NCBI GenBank assembly: GCA_902478885.1
Contig: CABSMS010000099.1
Span: forward strand, 1 to 6,643
Length of the DNA stretch: 6,643 nt
DNA from: an uncultured Collinsella sp.
Lineage (GTDB): Bacteria; Actinomycetota; Coriobacteriia; Coriobacteriales; Coriobacteriaceae
Direction: 5' to 3'
The first letter of the stretch is position 1, and each line of letters opens with the position of its first letter. The notes under the pieces were generated by a model that saw only the letters and a program-made list of their open reading frames with translations, made no database searches and was not told the DNA's origin. Below, one piece after another: positions 1 through 5,560 of this stretch. The position numbers and the translations under genes are program-made.

Positions 1-195
1 TTGTCTCTTAGGATTAGTTTGAGAAGAAGTCGACAGTACATTTAGAAGCACCTACATTCCTCAAAGCATCGTTAGATTAATGATGACAGACCGAATGAAG
101 ATACGTGTGACGGGGGGCGAGGCGAATGGCTGAGCGGTAGCGATACGCGGGTTCAACGGTATCATATTGACCACATAGATTTTTAACTTGCATTT
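1..195. other. Non-coding stretch downstream of the ABC operon; no gene seen
   Basis: I see no convincing open reading frame, RNA gene or strong terminator here. It lies 3' of the leftward ATPase gene, whose stop codon (TAG, minus strand) is at 198-196. The only local structure is a weak 5-bp dyad (GATAC at 142-146, GTATC at 159-163), too short to call a terminator. Bases 1-80 are more AT-rich than the genes to the right. The window begins here, so any neighbouring gene is out of view. Confidence 0.6.
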
Positions 196-936
196 CTACC
201 CGCCCTCTCCGTAGAGCCGCCGATACGCGCTTAGCGCACCCTCGGCGCGTCCGGCAGGCCTTGCGAAATGGGATCCGGGAGACTTCGGCGCAGCATCATC
301 TTGCGGAATGCTTCTAATGAGCCTCCCATCCTTCAAAAACAGAATCTCATCGCACAGCCTATCGACCGAATCCAAGATGTGGGATGACATGATGATGCAT
401 GTACCAGAATCGGCCAGCTTCCTGAGAATCCCGGAATGCAAGTCCACCCTGCTGGGGTCGAGCGCGTTCATGGGCTCATCCAACAGGAGGTACCGCGCAC
501 CCGTCGCATACGCAATCGCCAGGGTAAGCTGCTGCTTCATGCCCTGGCTCAGAGCGCGGACCCTCATCTTCGCGAACTCGCCTATCTGCGTTTGCTCCAC
601 TATCTCTTCGATATCGCGAGCATGCGGCCACATATCGCAAACCATCTTGAGGTGATCTTCCGCACGCAATCCGGGATACAGCAGCGTCCCCTCACCGGGT
701 GCATAAAAGATCATGGAACGGACCTCTTTCGCACCCGCACCCTGCACCTCATCCAGAACGATGTCCCCGTCCACGCGAGGACCCGGCAAACCTGCCATCG
801 CCCGCAGCAACGTCGTCTTTCCATGCCCGTTTGGAGCGACGAGACCGTAGACCGTACCCGGGGCAAACTCGGCGTCCGCCGAATCTACGAGCACCTTCTT
901 TCCATAAGAAATCGTCAGCGTTTGAAGGCGAATCAT
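196..936 (-). CDS. ABC transporter ATP-binding protein (ABC-2/drug-export type)
   Basis: This is the nucleotide-binding subunit of an ABC exporter. It should hydrolyse ATP on the cytoplasmic face and drive the permease encoded just upstream. Numbered from the 936 start (246 aa), the ABC motifs appear in order: Walker A APNGHGKTT at 34-42 (catalytic Lys40, first Gly replaced by Ala), signature LSQGM at 129-133, Walker B LLLDEP at 150-155 (Asp153, Glu154), D-loop ALDP, and switch His186 in MSSHIL. The Q-loop position, usually PQ or PE before the LYP segment, reads APGEGTLLYP, so no glutamine is present. An upstream in-frame ATG at 945 overlaps the permease stop as ATGA, but its only Shine-Dalgarno (AAAGGGG, 952-946) abuts it. 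The ATG at 936 has that site at 9-nt spacing, so I prefer 936. Translational coupling to the permease is likely. Family assignment is firm; the substrate is unknown. Confidence 0.95.
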   Translation of the reverse strand: MIRLQTLTISYGKKVLVDSADAEFAPGTVYGLVAPNGHGKTTLLRAMAGLPGPRVDGDIVLDEVQGAGAKEVRSMIFYAPGEGTLLYPGLRAEDHLKMVCDMWPHARDIEEIVEQTQIGEFAKMRVRALSQGMKQQLTLAIAYATGARYLLLDEPMNALDPSRVDLHSGILRKLADSGTCIIMSSHILDSVDRLCDEILFLKDGRLIRSIPQDDAAPKSPGSHFARPAGRAEGALSAYRRLYGEGG

Positions 937-941
937 CGAGA

Positions 942-3164
942 TCATCCCCTTTCGATCTTCGGAACAACCAGGCGCACCATCAACGGAGATACGGCGCCCA
1001 AGACCACCAGTAGAGCGCCCGATGCGCCGACGACCTCTCCAAAAGGCATCGCGTTCGTCCCTCGCCCAAGGAACCCAATCGTCCCCACCTGGGAAGCGGG
1101 ATCAAACGAGGCGAATGGAGCCAGCAGCGCGGCGCCCATGCCCGCGCTTTCAACATGAGCGCTCAACGAACCCAACACCAAGAGAACCGCGCAAACCACT
1201 CCGGTGACAACGGGGTTGCGGCTAATCGCTGCTGTCAACGCAGCGACGACGGAAATCACGCCGTATGCCATGACCAGCAACGGAATACTGCACAACACCG
1301 CCTCCCCCACCATGGACGTTGTCGAAGCTCCCGCCCGAATGAGAGCGACGGGATACTCCGATCCACCCGCACCGTTCTTAATCAAAGACACAACCGCAGC
1401 GGGAACCATCGACACCAAAAGCAGCGCCAAGCCAAGCAGGAGAGACAGCGCAACAGCCGTCAGAAAACGCACATGCGCTGTTGCGGGGACTTGGAAAACC
1501 AGAAGGGAACGGCACCGCAGGTAGGTGCACGCAAGCGATGTGACAACCACGGGCAACAGCCAAAACAAGGAAGGAAGCGCTGCCTGGAGATAGGAAAGGA
1601 GGATTAATGGGGGCATCTTCGTACTTAACTCGTAAACCTTGGGGTCCGGCAAGCTCGCGATCGACTCGAGCAGGCGGGCGCGCGCCTCCGCACGAGAAGG
1701 AGTCTCCGGCTCGATTCCGATCGATTGCAGGAGGGTCGCATCTGCCGCGCCCAGCTCGCCTCGAGCGCGCTCGTACGTCGCAAGGCTTCGAAACCCCTCC
1801 GCAGGCGTAGGCGCGTACACGAAACCCGAAAGAGCATCTCGCATGTCTTCCAGGGCCGTTTTGCCCTCGACATCCATATTCGCAGCGTCCTGCTCTAGAT
1901 ACCGATCTATTGAACGGAGCTCCCCATCCCTATACCGAACAGCGGAAACGTCATCAGCGTCAGGAAACACCTCGACCAGAGCCGGGGCCAGCATCGTCGT
2001 CGACATTGCAATCGCGCATACGGCGAGGGCAGGAGAATGCAGGAGCAGTTTCCCCATCGTTCTTACGTATGCAACGGCGGAGGCACAAGCGCTCGAACGA
2101 GTTGCCGTTCTCGATGCGGTGAAGGAACCCCTCTCAAGGCAAATCGGGGATATCGGACGCGCGCGACCGCTCTTTCCGGCAACGCAGAGCAAGCAAATCG
2201 TCAGCACCTCGATCCCGATTGCGCATACGAGGGTAATCGCGCCACGCTCGAAGCAAAGTCCAGGCAGATTCACTATCTGCGTTGTCGGGTACGGGCTATA
2301 GGCGCCGACGGTCAACTCAGTGTTCGCATACGTAAGGGGATTCAACAGGGCGAACTCACGTAAAGCGATGGATCTTCCGTAATACCCGGGAACCATCGTC
2401 ACCCCCATCAGGGCACATACGAACACGATTCCAAGCGTAGGGTTATTGGCAATCTTCACGGCAAGGTGAACGACGAGCGAGATGAACGCCGCCACCAAGA
2501 ATTGCAAGATGGCCGTCTGTGCGAACACCAGCCAAGCCGGTTTGATAACCGGAGTCGCATATTGAACGTAGCCTATCGGATAGAACAGCGAGCCCGGGCC
2601 ATTCTTCACAAGTGCGGCGATTATCCCTGGAAGATTGACGGCGAAGACGGCAAACATCGCAAAAACACTCGCCCATACGCTCGATGCAACAAGCCTGCCC
2701 AGCTCACCCATCGATGCCTGGATGATGAGTTTTTCACGTTTGTTAAGACGCGCGACAAAGAACGAGACGGCAACGGCCGTTGCGGCCCATAGCAAGTACT
2801 CCTTCGATCCGTCATAAAAGGAGTACGCTCCATCCGATACCTGCAGAAACGGAAGCAGAGGAGAGAGCGGCGCCAAGACAAGACGCCCCGCGGCAAGAGG
2901 GTACAGAAGCGCGGGCATGCTTGATGAAGAGGTATAGACGCCCTCCTCCCCCGCATTCATAAGCGCATCCGCATAGGATGCTGACAATTCCTGCTCAACA
3001 CGGGTTATTCCCGACTCGAGGTATTCGACCCGTCCGTCGATGCCAGCCGCGCTCCTGAAGACGGGCAAAGCACAAAGAACCATCAACGCAACAACGGCAA
3101 CACAGAGCGACCTGGAGGAGAGGAGCGACCTAAAGATTGCCTTCGAGATCTTGAGCATATTCAT
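942..3164 (-). CDS. ABC transporter permease with internally duplicated six-helix unit
   Basis: This is the membrane subunit of the exporter whose ATPase follows in the same operon. From the 3164 start it is 740 aa and holds two homologous halves. Each half has a first helix (about 18-40 and 378-398), a long polar loop rich in Glu/Asp, Ala and Arg (about 41-120 and 399-517), then five more hydrophobic segments. Matching landmarks recur about 409 residues apart: LVKNG...YP near 185-196 and LIKNG...YP near 594-605; NNP near 240-242 and RNP near 649-651. Each half ends in a helix and a basic/ERG tail. An ABC-2 permease is usually one six-helix unit of about 250-400 aa working as a dimer, so this looks like a covalent dimer. 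Start choice: the frame opens at 3182, but the ATG at 3164 has AAGG (3174-3171) 6 nt upstream. Substrate unknown; peptide, lipid or antibiotic export or immunity are all possible. Confidence 0.85.
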   Translation of the reverse strand: MNMLKISKAIFRSLLSSRSLCVAVVALMVLCALPVFRSAAGIDGRVEYLESGITRVEQELSASYADALMNAGEEGVYTSSSSMPALLYPLAAGRLVLAPLSPLLPFLQVSDGAYSFYDGSKEYLLWAATAVAVSFFVARLNKREKLIIQASMGELGRLVASSVWASVFAMFAVFAVNLPGIIAALVKNGPGSLFYPIGYVQYATPVIKPAWLVFAQTAILQFLVAAFISLVVHLAVKIANNPTLGIVFVCALMGVTMVPGYYGRSIALREFALLNPLTYANTELTVGAYSPYPTTQIVNLPGLCFERGAITLVCAIGIEVLTICLLCVAGKSGRARPISPICLERGSFTASRTATRSSACASAVAYVRTMGKLLLHSPALAVCAIAMSTTMLAPALVEVFPDADDVSAVRYRDGELRSIDRYLEQDAANMDVEGKTALEDMRDALSGFVYAPTPAEGFRSLATYERARGELGAADATLLQSIGIEPETPSRAEARARLLESIASLPDPKVYELSTKMPPLILLSYLQAALPSLFWLLPVVVTSLACTYLRCRSLLVFQVPATAHVRFLTAVALSLLLGLALLLVSMVPAAVVSLIKNGAGGSEYPVALIRAGASTTSMVGEAVLCSIPLLVMAYGVISVVAALTAAISRNPVVTGVVCAVLLVLGSLSAHVESAGMGAALLAPFASFDPASQVGTIGFLGRGTNAMPFGEVVGASGALLVVLGAVSPLMVRLVVPKIERG
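946..952 (-). promoter_or_regulatory. Shine-Dalgarno deciding the ATPase start
   Basis: On the minus strand this reads AAAGGGG. It directly touches the ATG at 945 (spacing 0) but lies 9 nt before the ATG at 936. The second spacing is functional for a bacterial ribosome and the first is not. It sits inside the last codons of the permease gene, as expected for coupled genes. Confidence 0.6.
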
Positions 3165-3170
3165 CGCCAA

Positions 3171-3174
3171 CCTT
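3171..3174 (-). promoter_or_regulatory. Shine-Dalgarno deciding the permease start
   Basis: The minus strand reads TTAAGGTTGGCGATG, with AAGG 6 nt before the ATG at 3164. The upstream in-frame ATG at 3182 is preceded only by pyrimidine-rich sequence, with no purine-rich site at proper distance. This favours a protein starting MNMLKIS. Confidence 0.5.
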
Positions 3175-3197
3175 AACCTCATCCAGTCGGAACAGAG

Positions 3198-3220
3198 GGG
3201 CCGAACAAAATGCTCGGCCC
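3198..3220. other. GC-rich hairpin in the permease leader
   Basis: GGGCCGA (3198-3204) and TCGGCCC (3214-3220) form a perfect 7-bp stem around a 9-nt AT-rich loop. For leftward transcription it lies in the permease 5' leader, about 34 nt before the start codon. For rightward transcription it is followed by TTATTACTT, which gives weak terminator character against antisense transcripts. Whether it acts as attenuator, terminator or mRNA stabiliser cannot be decided here. Confidence 0.45.
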
Positions 3221-3227
3221 TTATTAC

Positions 3228-3237
3228 TTGCCGGCAA
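3228..3237. promoter_or_regulatory. Perfect 10-bp palindrome TTGCCGGCAA
   Basis: TTGCCGGCAA is its own reverse complement and sits in the divergent region between the two operons. It overlaps the proposed -35 box of the rightward promoter, so a protein bound here could block RNA polymerase. It is short enough to be chance. Its value comes from its place next to a second, longer dyad and a regulator gene. Confidence 0.3.
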
Positions 3238-3256
3238 AGTCAATTTAACATAAACT
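3228..3256 (+). promoter_or_regulatory. Candidate promoter for the membrane protein/HTH operon
   Basis: A -35-like TTGCCG (3228-3233) and a -10-like TAAACT (3251-3256) are separated by 17 nt. Each matches the sigma-70 consensus at 4 of 6 positions. Transcription would start near 3263, leaving a leader of roughly 37 nt that carries the GGAGG ribosome site at 3290-3294. I found no equally good pair for the leftward operon. Confidence 0.4.
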
Positions 3257-3262
3257 GTTAAA
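3244..3262. promoter_or_regulatory. Candidate operator: 7-bp inverted repeat with 5-nt spacer
   Basis: TTTAACATAAACTGTTAAA consists of perfect arms TTTAACA (3244-3250) and TGTTAAA (3256-3262) around TAAAC. The spacing and symmetry suit a dimeric helix-turn-helix protein. It covers the proposed rightward -10 box, so occupancy would repress the downstream operon, and the shared region makes control of the leftward exporter possible. The regulator encoded at 3822 is the obvious candidate (inference). Confidence 0.45.
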
Positions 3263-3299
3263 AAGTAACCTGAGTTTTTTAAATTCTTCGGAGGTTATT

Positions 3300-3812
3300 A
3301 TGAGTTCCGACAATCGCACTCCCCGGCTTCATTCCTTCCGCATCGCATGTGCGATAGCCTCTGCGACCCTTTGCGCCACCGCCATCGCACAAGTGGCGTT
3401 CTCCTTAAAGCCAGCAATCGAAGTGCTCGACAACCCTGTAATTGCAGACTCCCCCGCGTATCCAGCCCTTGCGATCTCGACATTGGTCCCTGCCGTCATC
3501 GGTATCGCTACGACCATCCTCAGCGCCGTTCTCGTGTGGACGATCAAGAGCGGAGACCCCTTCAAGAAAGGGTCTGCGACATGCTTGAAGGTGCTCGGCA
3601 TTCTCTTCGTTGTTCAAGCTGCCACCAGCCTCTACGCCGGCTCACTCAAAACCTCCGTTTCGATGTTTGGCGGCGAGGGGGCCGTCGGCGCCCAAGAGAT
3701 CGCTTCATCATTCGATTGGACCTCTCTGGTTCTCGGCATCGTCCTCTTCATGCTTTCCCAGCTCTTCTTGTACGCCCGAGAGCTGTACCTCGACTCCGAC
3801 GAGATTGCGTAA
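3300..3812 (+). CDS. DUF2975-type four-helix membrane protein
   Basis: A 170-aa integral membrane protein with four hydrophobic segments at about 12-32, 57-80, 95-113 and 140-160, and no enzymatic motif. It fits the DUF2975 family: overall size, an SGDPF-KKG stretch (84-91) after helix 2, and a last helix running into a YARELYLDSDE tail (158-168), like the family's usual G-x-x-L-x-x-E-x-D-E ending. Members of this family are commonly encoded just before a small HTH regulator of the YozG type, exactly the arrangement here (stop to next start is 9 bases). The start is well supported by GGAGG (3290-3294) 5 nt before ATG. The molecular function of the family is not known to me. A role as membrane partner or signal input for the regulator is inference. 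Family call by eye. Confidence 0.75.
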   Translation: MSSDNRTPRLHSFRIACAIASATLCATAIAQVAFSLKPAIEVLDNPVIADSPAYPALAISTLVPAVIGIATTILSAVLVWTIKSGDPFKKGSATCLKVLGILFVVQAATSLYAGSLKTSVSMFGGEGAVGAQEIASSFDWTSLVLGIVLFMLSQLFLYARELYLDSDEIA

Positions 3813-3821
3813 GGAAACGCC

Positions 3822-4073
3822 ATGCCCGTAATTGTTCGCCTCGACAAGATCATGGCCGAGCGAAAGATTTCCTCGAACGAACTTGCCGAAAGGATTGGAA
3901 CCACGCCCGTGAACCTGTCCCGTATTAAAAAAGGGCATATTCGCGGCATTCGCTTCAACACACTCGAGCAGCTATGCCTCGCCCTTCGTTGCCAACCCGG
4001 AGACCTTCTCGAAGTCATGAGCGAAGAGGATGCCCGAAAGGAGTTCGGACTCGATTGGTCCGCCGAGGATTAG
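3822..4073 (+). CDS. Cro/C1-type HTH regulator, YozG-like (HTH_26)
   Basis: An 83-aa protein that is almost entirely one helix-turn-helix domain. The fold runs from RLDKIMAERKIS (6-17), through SNELAERIGTTPVNLSRIKKG (18-38, turn and recognition helix), to IRFNTLEQLCLALRCQPGDLLE (43-64). The IRF-TLE-LC-AL-CQPGDLLE run is typical of small YozG-like regulators. No ligand domain is present; the last 19 residues are acidic (EEDARKEF, DWSAED). AAGGA (3811-3815), overlapping the previous stop codon, serves as ribosome site, so expression is tightly coupled to the DUF2975 gene. It probably binds the divergent control region as a dimer and regulates its own operon (inference). The ordinary family end lies soon after CQPGDLLE, so the protein looks complete although its stop codon abuts a recombinase fragment in the same frame. 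Confidence 0.9.
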   Translation: MPVIVRLDKIMAERKISSNELAERIGTTPVNLSRIKKGHIRGIRFNTLEQLCLALRCQPGDLLEVMSEEDARKEFGLDWSAED

Positions 4074-4907
4074 AGGGCGGTCGTACTCGCCCTGCACACG
4101 GGGATGCGAATCGGCGAGGTCTTCGGCCTTCGGTGGTGCGATGTGGATTTCGAGACGGGCCTGATCTCGATCAGACACTCGGTGGCGTACGCGAAGGGAA
4201 TGGGTTCGTTCATCAAGGACACCAAGACCCATGACGCCAGGGGTATCCCCATCGACCCGGTCGGCCTACTCCCCTTCCTGAAGGAGACCCACGAGATCGA
4301 CTGCGGAAAGCTGCGCTTGCGCGGCCTTACCGGGGCGGTCGAGATCGGGGACTGCTACATCCTGTCGGAGCCGGGCGCGACCTTCGCGACGACAAGCTAT
4401 ATCCGCAGGGCGTTCAAGACGTTCTCGGAGACCAACGGCCTCATGGGCACCAACGACGAGCTGATCACGTTCCACGGCCTGCGCCACACGTTCGCCACGC
4501 AGTGGATCCGCCAGGGCGGCGATATCAAGGCGCTCCAATCGATCCTCGGGCACAAGGACGCCATGGCGACGCTCAACGTCTACGCCGACATCGAGCCCAT
4601 CTCCAAAATCCATAACATGCTGCGCGTCTCGCCGTGCCTCTGGCGCGGGTACCTCGGGCCGAGGGTCGATCCGGGACCCATGTTCCAGCAGAGAATCCAG
4701 GAGTCCATCGAGACGCTCCAGGCGTTCGGCTACGGCGTCACCGAGCCGGACGACCGAAATATCGTCATACGCGACGTGAAGACGATCAGTCGGCTCTACC
4801 CCACCGAGTACGCCGCGGTGCTGGGCCCATCCCAACTGAGGTCACGGTGGTCCGATAGGGGCGCCGCCCGCGGCATGCGCCGCGGAGCGGTATCCCCTAC
4901 CGAATAG
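4074..4907 (+). pseudogene. Tyrosine recombinase/integrase, N-terminally truncated
   Basis: The catalytic domain of a phage-type site-specific recombinase. Homology-like sequence starts in frame at the first base after the regulator stop (RAVVLALHTGMRIGEVFGLRW). The catalytic set is present: Arg in TGMRIGE, Lys in TKTHDARGIP, His and Arg in HGLRHTF, His in LGHKD and the tyrosine nucleophile in NVYADI. The arm-binding and core-binding domains, normally some 150-200 residues before this point, are missing. The first ATG (4104) sits inside the RIGE motif, lacks a ribosome site and would drop strand residues, so a working protein is unlikely. About 107 residues follow the tyrosine, where 20-30 is usual; residues about 192-240 of the ATG-numbered frame (MFQQRIQES...) still look coding. 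Together this suggests a decayed element or a join between unrelated DNAs. The frame shared with the regulator means stop readthrough would give a fusion, which I consider accidental. Confidence 0.8.
4868..4885. repeat. 7-bp GC-rich inverted repeat at the recombinase 3' end
   Basis: CCGCGGC (4868-4874) and GCCGCGG (4879-4885) pair perfectly around ATGC, forming a strong short hairpin inside the final codons of the recombinase frame. No T-tract follows, so it is not a terminator by itself. It may be part of the structured end of the element. Confidence 0.35.
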
Positions 4908-4927
4908 TGGGGGATGCCCCCCGTTTT
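4892..4927 (+). terminator. Possible weak terminator after the recombinase
   Basis: ATCCCCTAC (4892-4900) and GTGGGGGAT (4907-4915) form a 9-bp stem with one G-T wobble and a 6-nt loop that includes part of the TAG stop. A competing shorter stem is GGGGG-ATG-CCCCC (4909-4921). A modest T-run (TTTT, 4924-4927) follows a few bases later. The T-run is short and offset, so termination would be inefficient. Confidence 0.35.
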
Positions 4928-4929
4928 CA

Positions 4930-5012
4930 GTTTGGAATCAGCGGTCGGAGGCGTTCGGCTGACTGCGGGAACGGCCTATCCGCTCGATGTGTTCGGCTGA
5001 GTTCGGAAATCA
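4930..5012. repeat. Short direct repeats in the recombinase-side spacer
   Basis: GTTCGGCTGA occurs exactly at 4953-4962 and 4991-5000, and GTTCGG recurs at once at 5001-5006. A second related pair is GTTTGGAATCA (4930-4940) and GTTCGGAAATCA (5001-5012). Tyrosine recombinases use short directly repeated arm-type sites next to their attachment site, so these could be such sites. They could also be chance in a short stretch. Confidence 0.35.
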
Positions 5013-5126
5013 ACCCAACACGAGCTGGACGCGCGCCAGACGGCTCTTCCCCATGCGGCCTGCCCCCTCACGCTCATGTTGCAGGCATGTAACGCCGCAG
5101 CGAGCGCGCCTTTTTTGCGCCAGACA

Positions 5127-5149
5127 GGTACAATGATGAACACTGTACC
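5127..5149 (+). promoter_or_regulatory. Candidate -10 and inverted repeat upstream of the ACT gene
   Basis: GGTACA (5127-5132) and TGTACC (5144-5149) are perfect inverted arms with an 11-nt spacer. The left arm overlaps TACAAT (5129-5134), a good -10 match. No good -35 lies 16-18 nt upstream, so a promoter here would need an activator or another sigma factor. The arms may be an operator. Confidence 0.3.
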
Positions 5150-5195
5150 GTAGCGGAGCGCCCCCGCGCGCCGCAACCACGCGAAAGGGTTTCCC

Positions 5196-5483
5196 ATGGC
5201 CGAGATCTCGTCCTCCCGCATCGTCATCACCGTCCTTGGCAAGAACCGCCCCGGCATCGTCGCCGGCGTCACCCGTGTTCTGGGCGAGGCCAACGTCGAC
5301 ATCCGCGACATTACGCAGTCCATTATCGAGGACATCTTCACCATGACCATGCTGGCCGACACCGCCGAGTCCAAGCTCGACTTCGCCGAGCTGCAGAAGG
5401 CCCTGGCCGAGGCCGGCGAGCTTTCGGGCGTCAACGTGTCCATCCAGCGCGAGGACGTCTTTAACTTTATGTACCGCCTGTAG
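5196..5483 (+). CDS. ACT-domain protein, UPF0237-like
   Basis: A 95-aa protein consisting of one ACT domain, the small alpha/beta fold that binds amino acids or related ligands and usually works as a dimer. The opening IVITVLGKNRPGIVAGVTRVL (9-29) gives strand 1 and helix 1 with the conserved N/D-R-P-G-I turn. ANVDIRDITQSIIEDIFTMTMLAD (32-55) gives strands 2 and 3. The end of the protein (VNVSIQREDVFNFMYRL) matches the UPF0237 pattern, in which a short tail of this kind closes the protein. No catalytic domain is attached, so a ligand-sensing or regulatory role is likely. The start has AAAGGG (5184-5189) 6 nt upstream. In many Gram-positives this gene precedes a UPF0210 (PFL-like) gene; here citrate synthase follows after 77 bases. 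The length is complete for the family. Confidence 0.9.
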   Translation: MAEISSSRIVITVLGKNRPGIVAGVTRVLGEANVDIRDITQSIIEDIFTMTMLADTAESKLDFAELQKALAEAGELSGVNVSIQREDVFNFMYRL

Positions 5484-5560
5484 CGAACAAGCCGCTGGGG
5501 ATAGCCTGACGCGCGCATGCCCATGCAAGCCACCCCGATGCGGCCCGGAGAGGAGCGCGC

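Larger units (their letters stand above)
4908..5195. other. Intergenic spacer between recombinase remnant and ACT gene
   Basis: These 288 bases carry no convincing gene, tRNA or other RNA. They hold the tail of the possible terminator (to 4927), short direct repeats (4930-5012), a T6 tract (5111-5116) flanked by GCGCC on both sides, an inverted repeat at 5127-5149, and the ACT-gene ribosome site (AAAGGG, 5184-5189). The boundary between accessory DNA and host chromosome probably lies here, but no duplicated att core could be shown within the window. Confidence 0.5.

Noticed and set aside
1..10. TGTCTCTTA at 2-10 resembling the Tn5 mosaic end
   Set aside because: Only nine bases match, then it diverges at once. 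The orientation is also wrong for adapter read-through at the left end of a contig.
120..163. tRNA-like pieces (ATGGCTGAGCGGT and GGGTTCAA)
   Set aside because: The D-arm-like and T-loop-like pieces are too close together, and no acceptor stem or anticodon arm can be folded.
436..1158. 240-codon plus-strand open frame opposite the ATPase gene
   Set aside because: It covers the ABC motifs on the other strand, has an Arg/His/Pro-rich composition, and no ribosome site or domain.
4266..4835. 189-codon minus-strand open frame opposite the recombinase
   Set aside because: The plus strand carries the recombinase catalytic motifs in order. The antisense product is an Arg/Leu/Val/Asp-rich shadow.
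3822..4907. HTH-recombinase fusion by readthrough of the in-frame TAG
   Set aside because: The HTH protein ends at a normal family length, no readthrough signal is visible, and shared frame happens one time in three by chance.
5101..5121. T6 tract as an intrinsic terminator
   Set aside because: No stem directly precedes the tract. GCGCC on each side is a direct repeat, not an inverted one.
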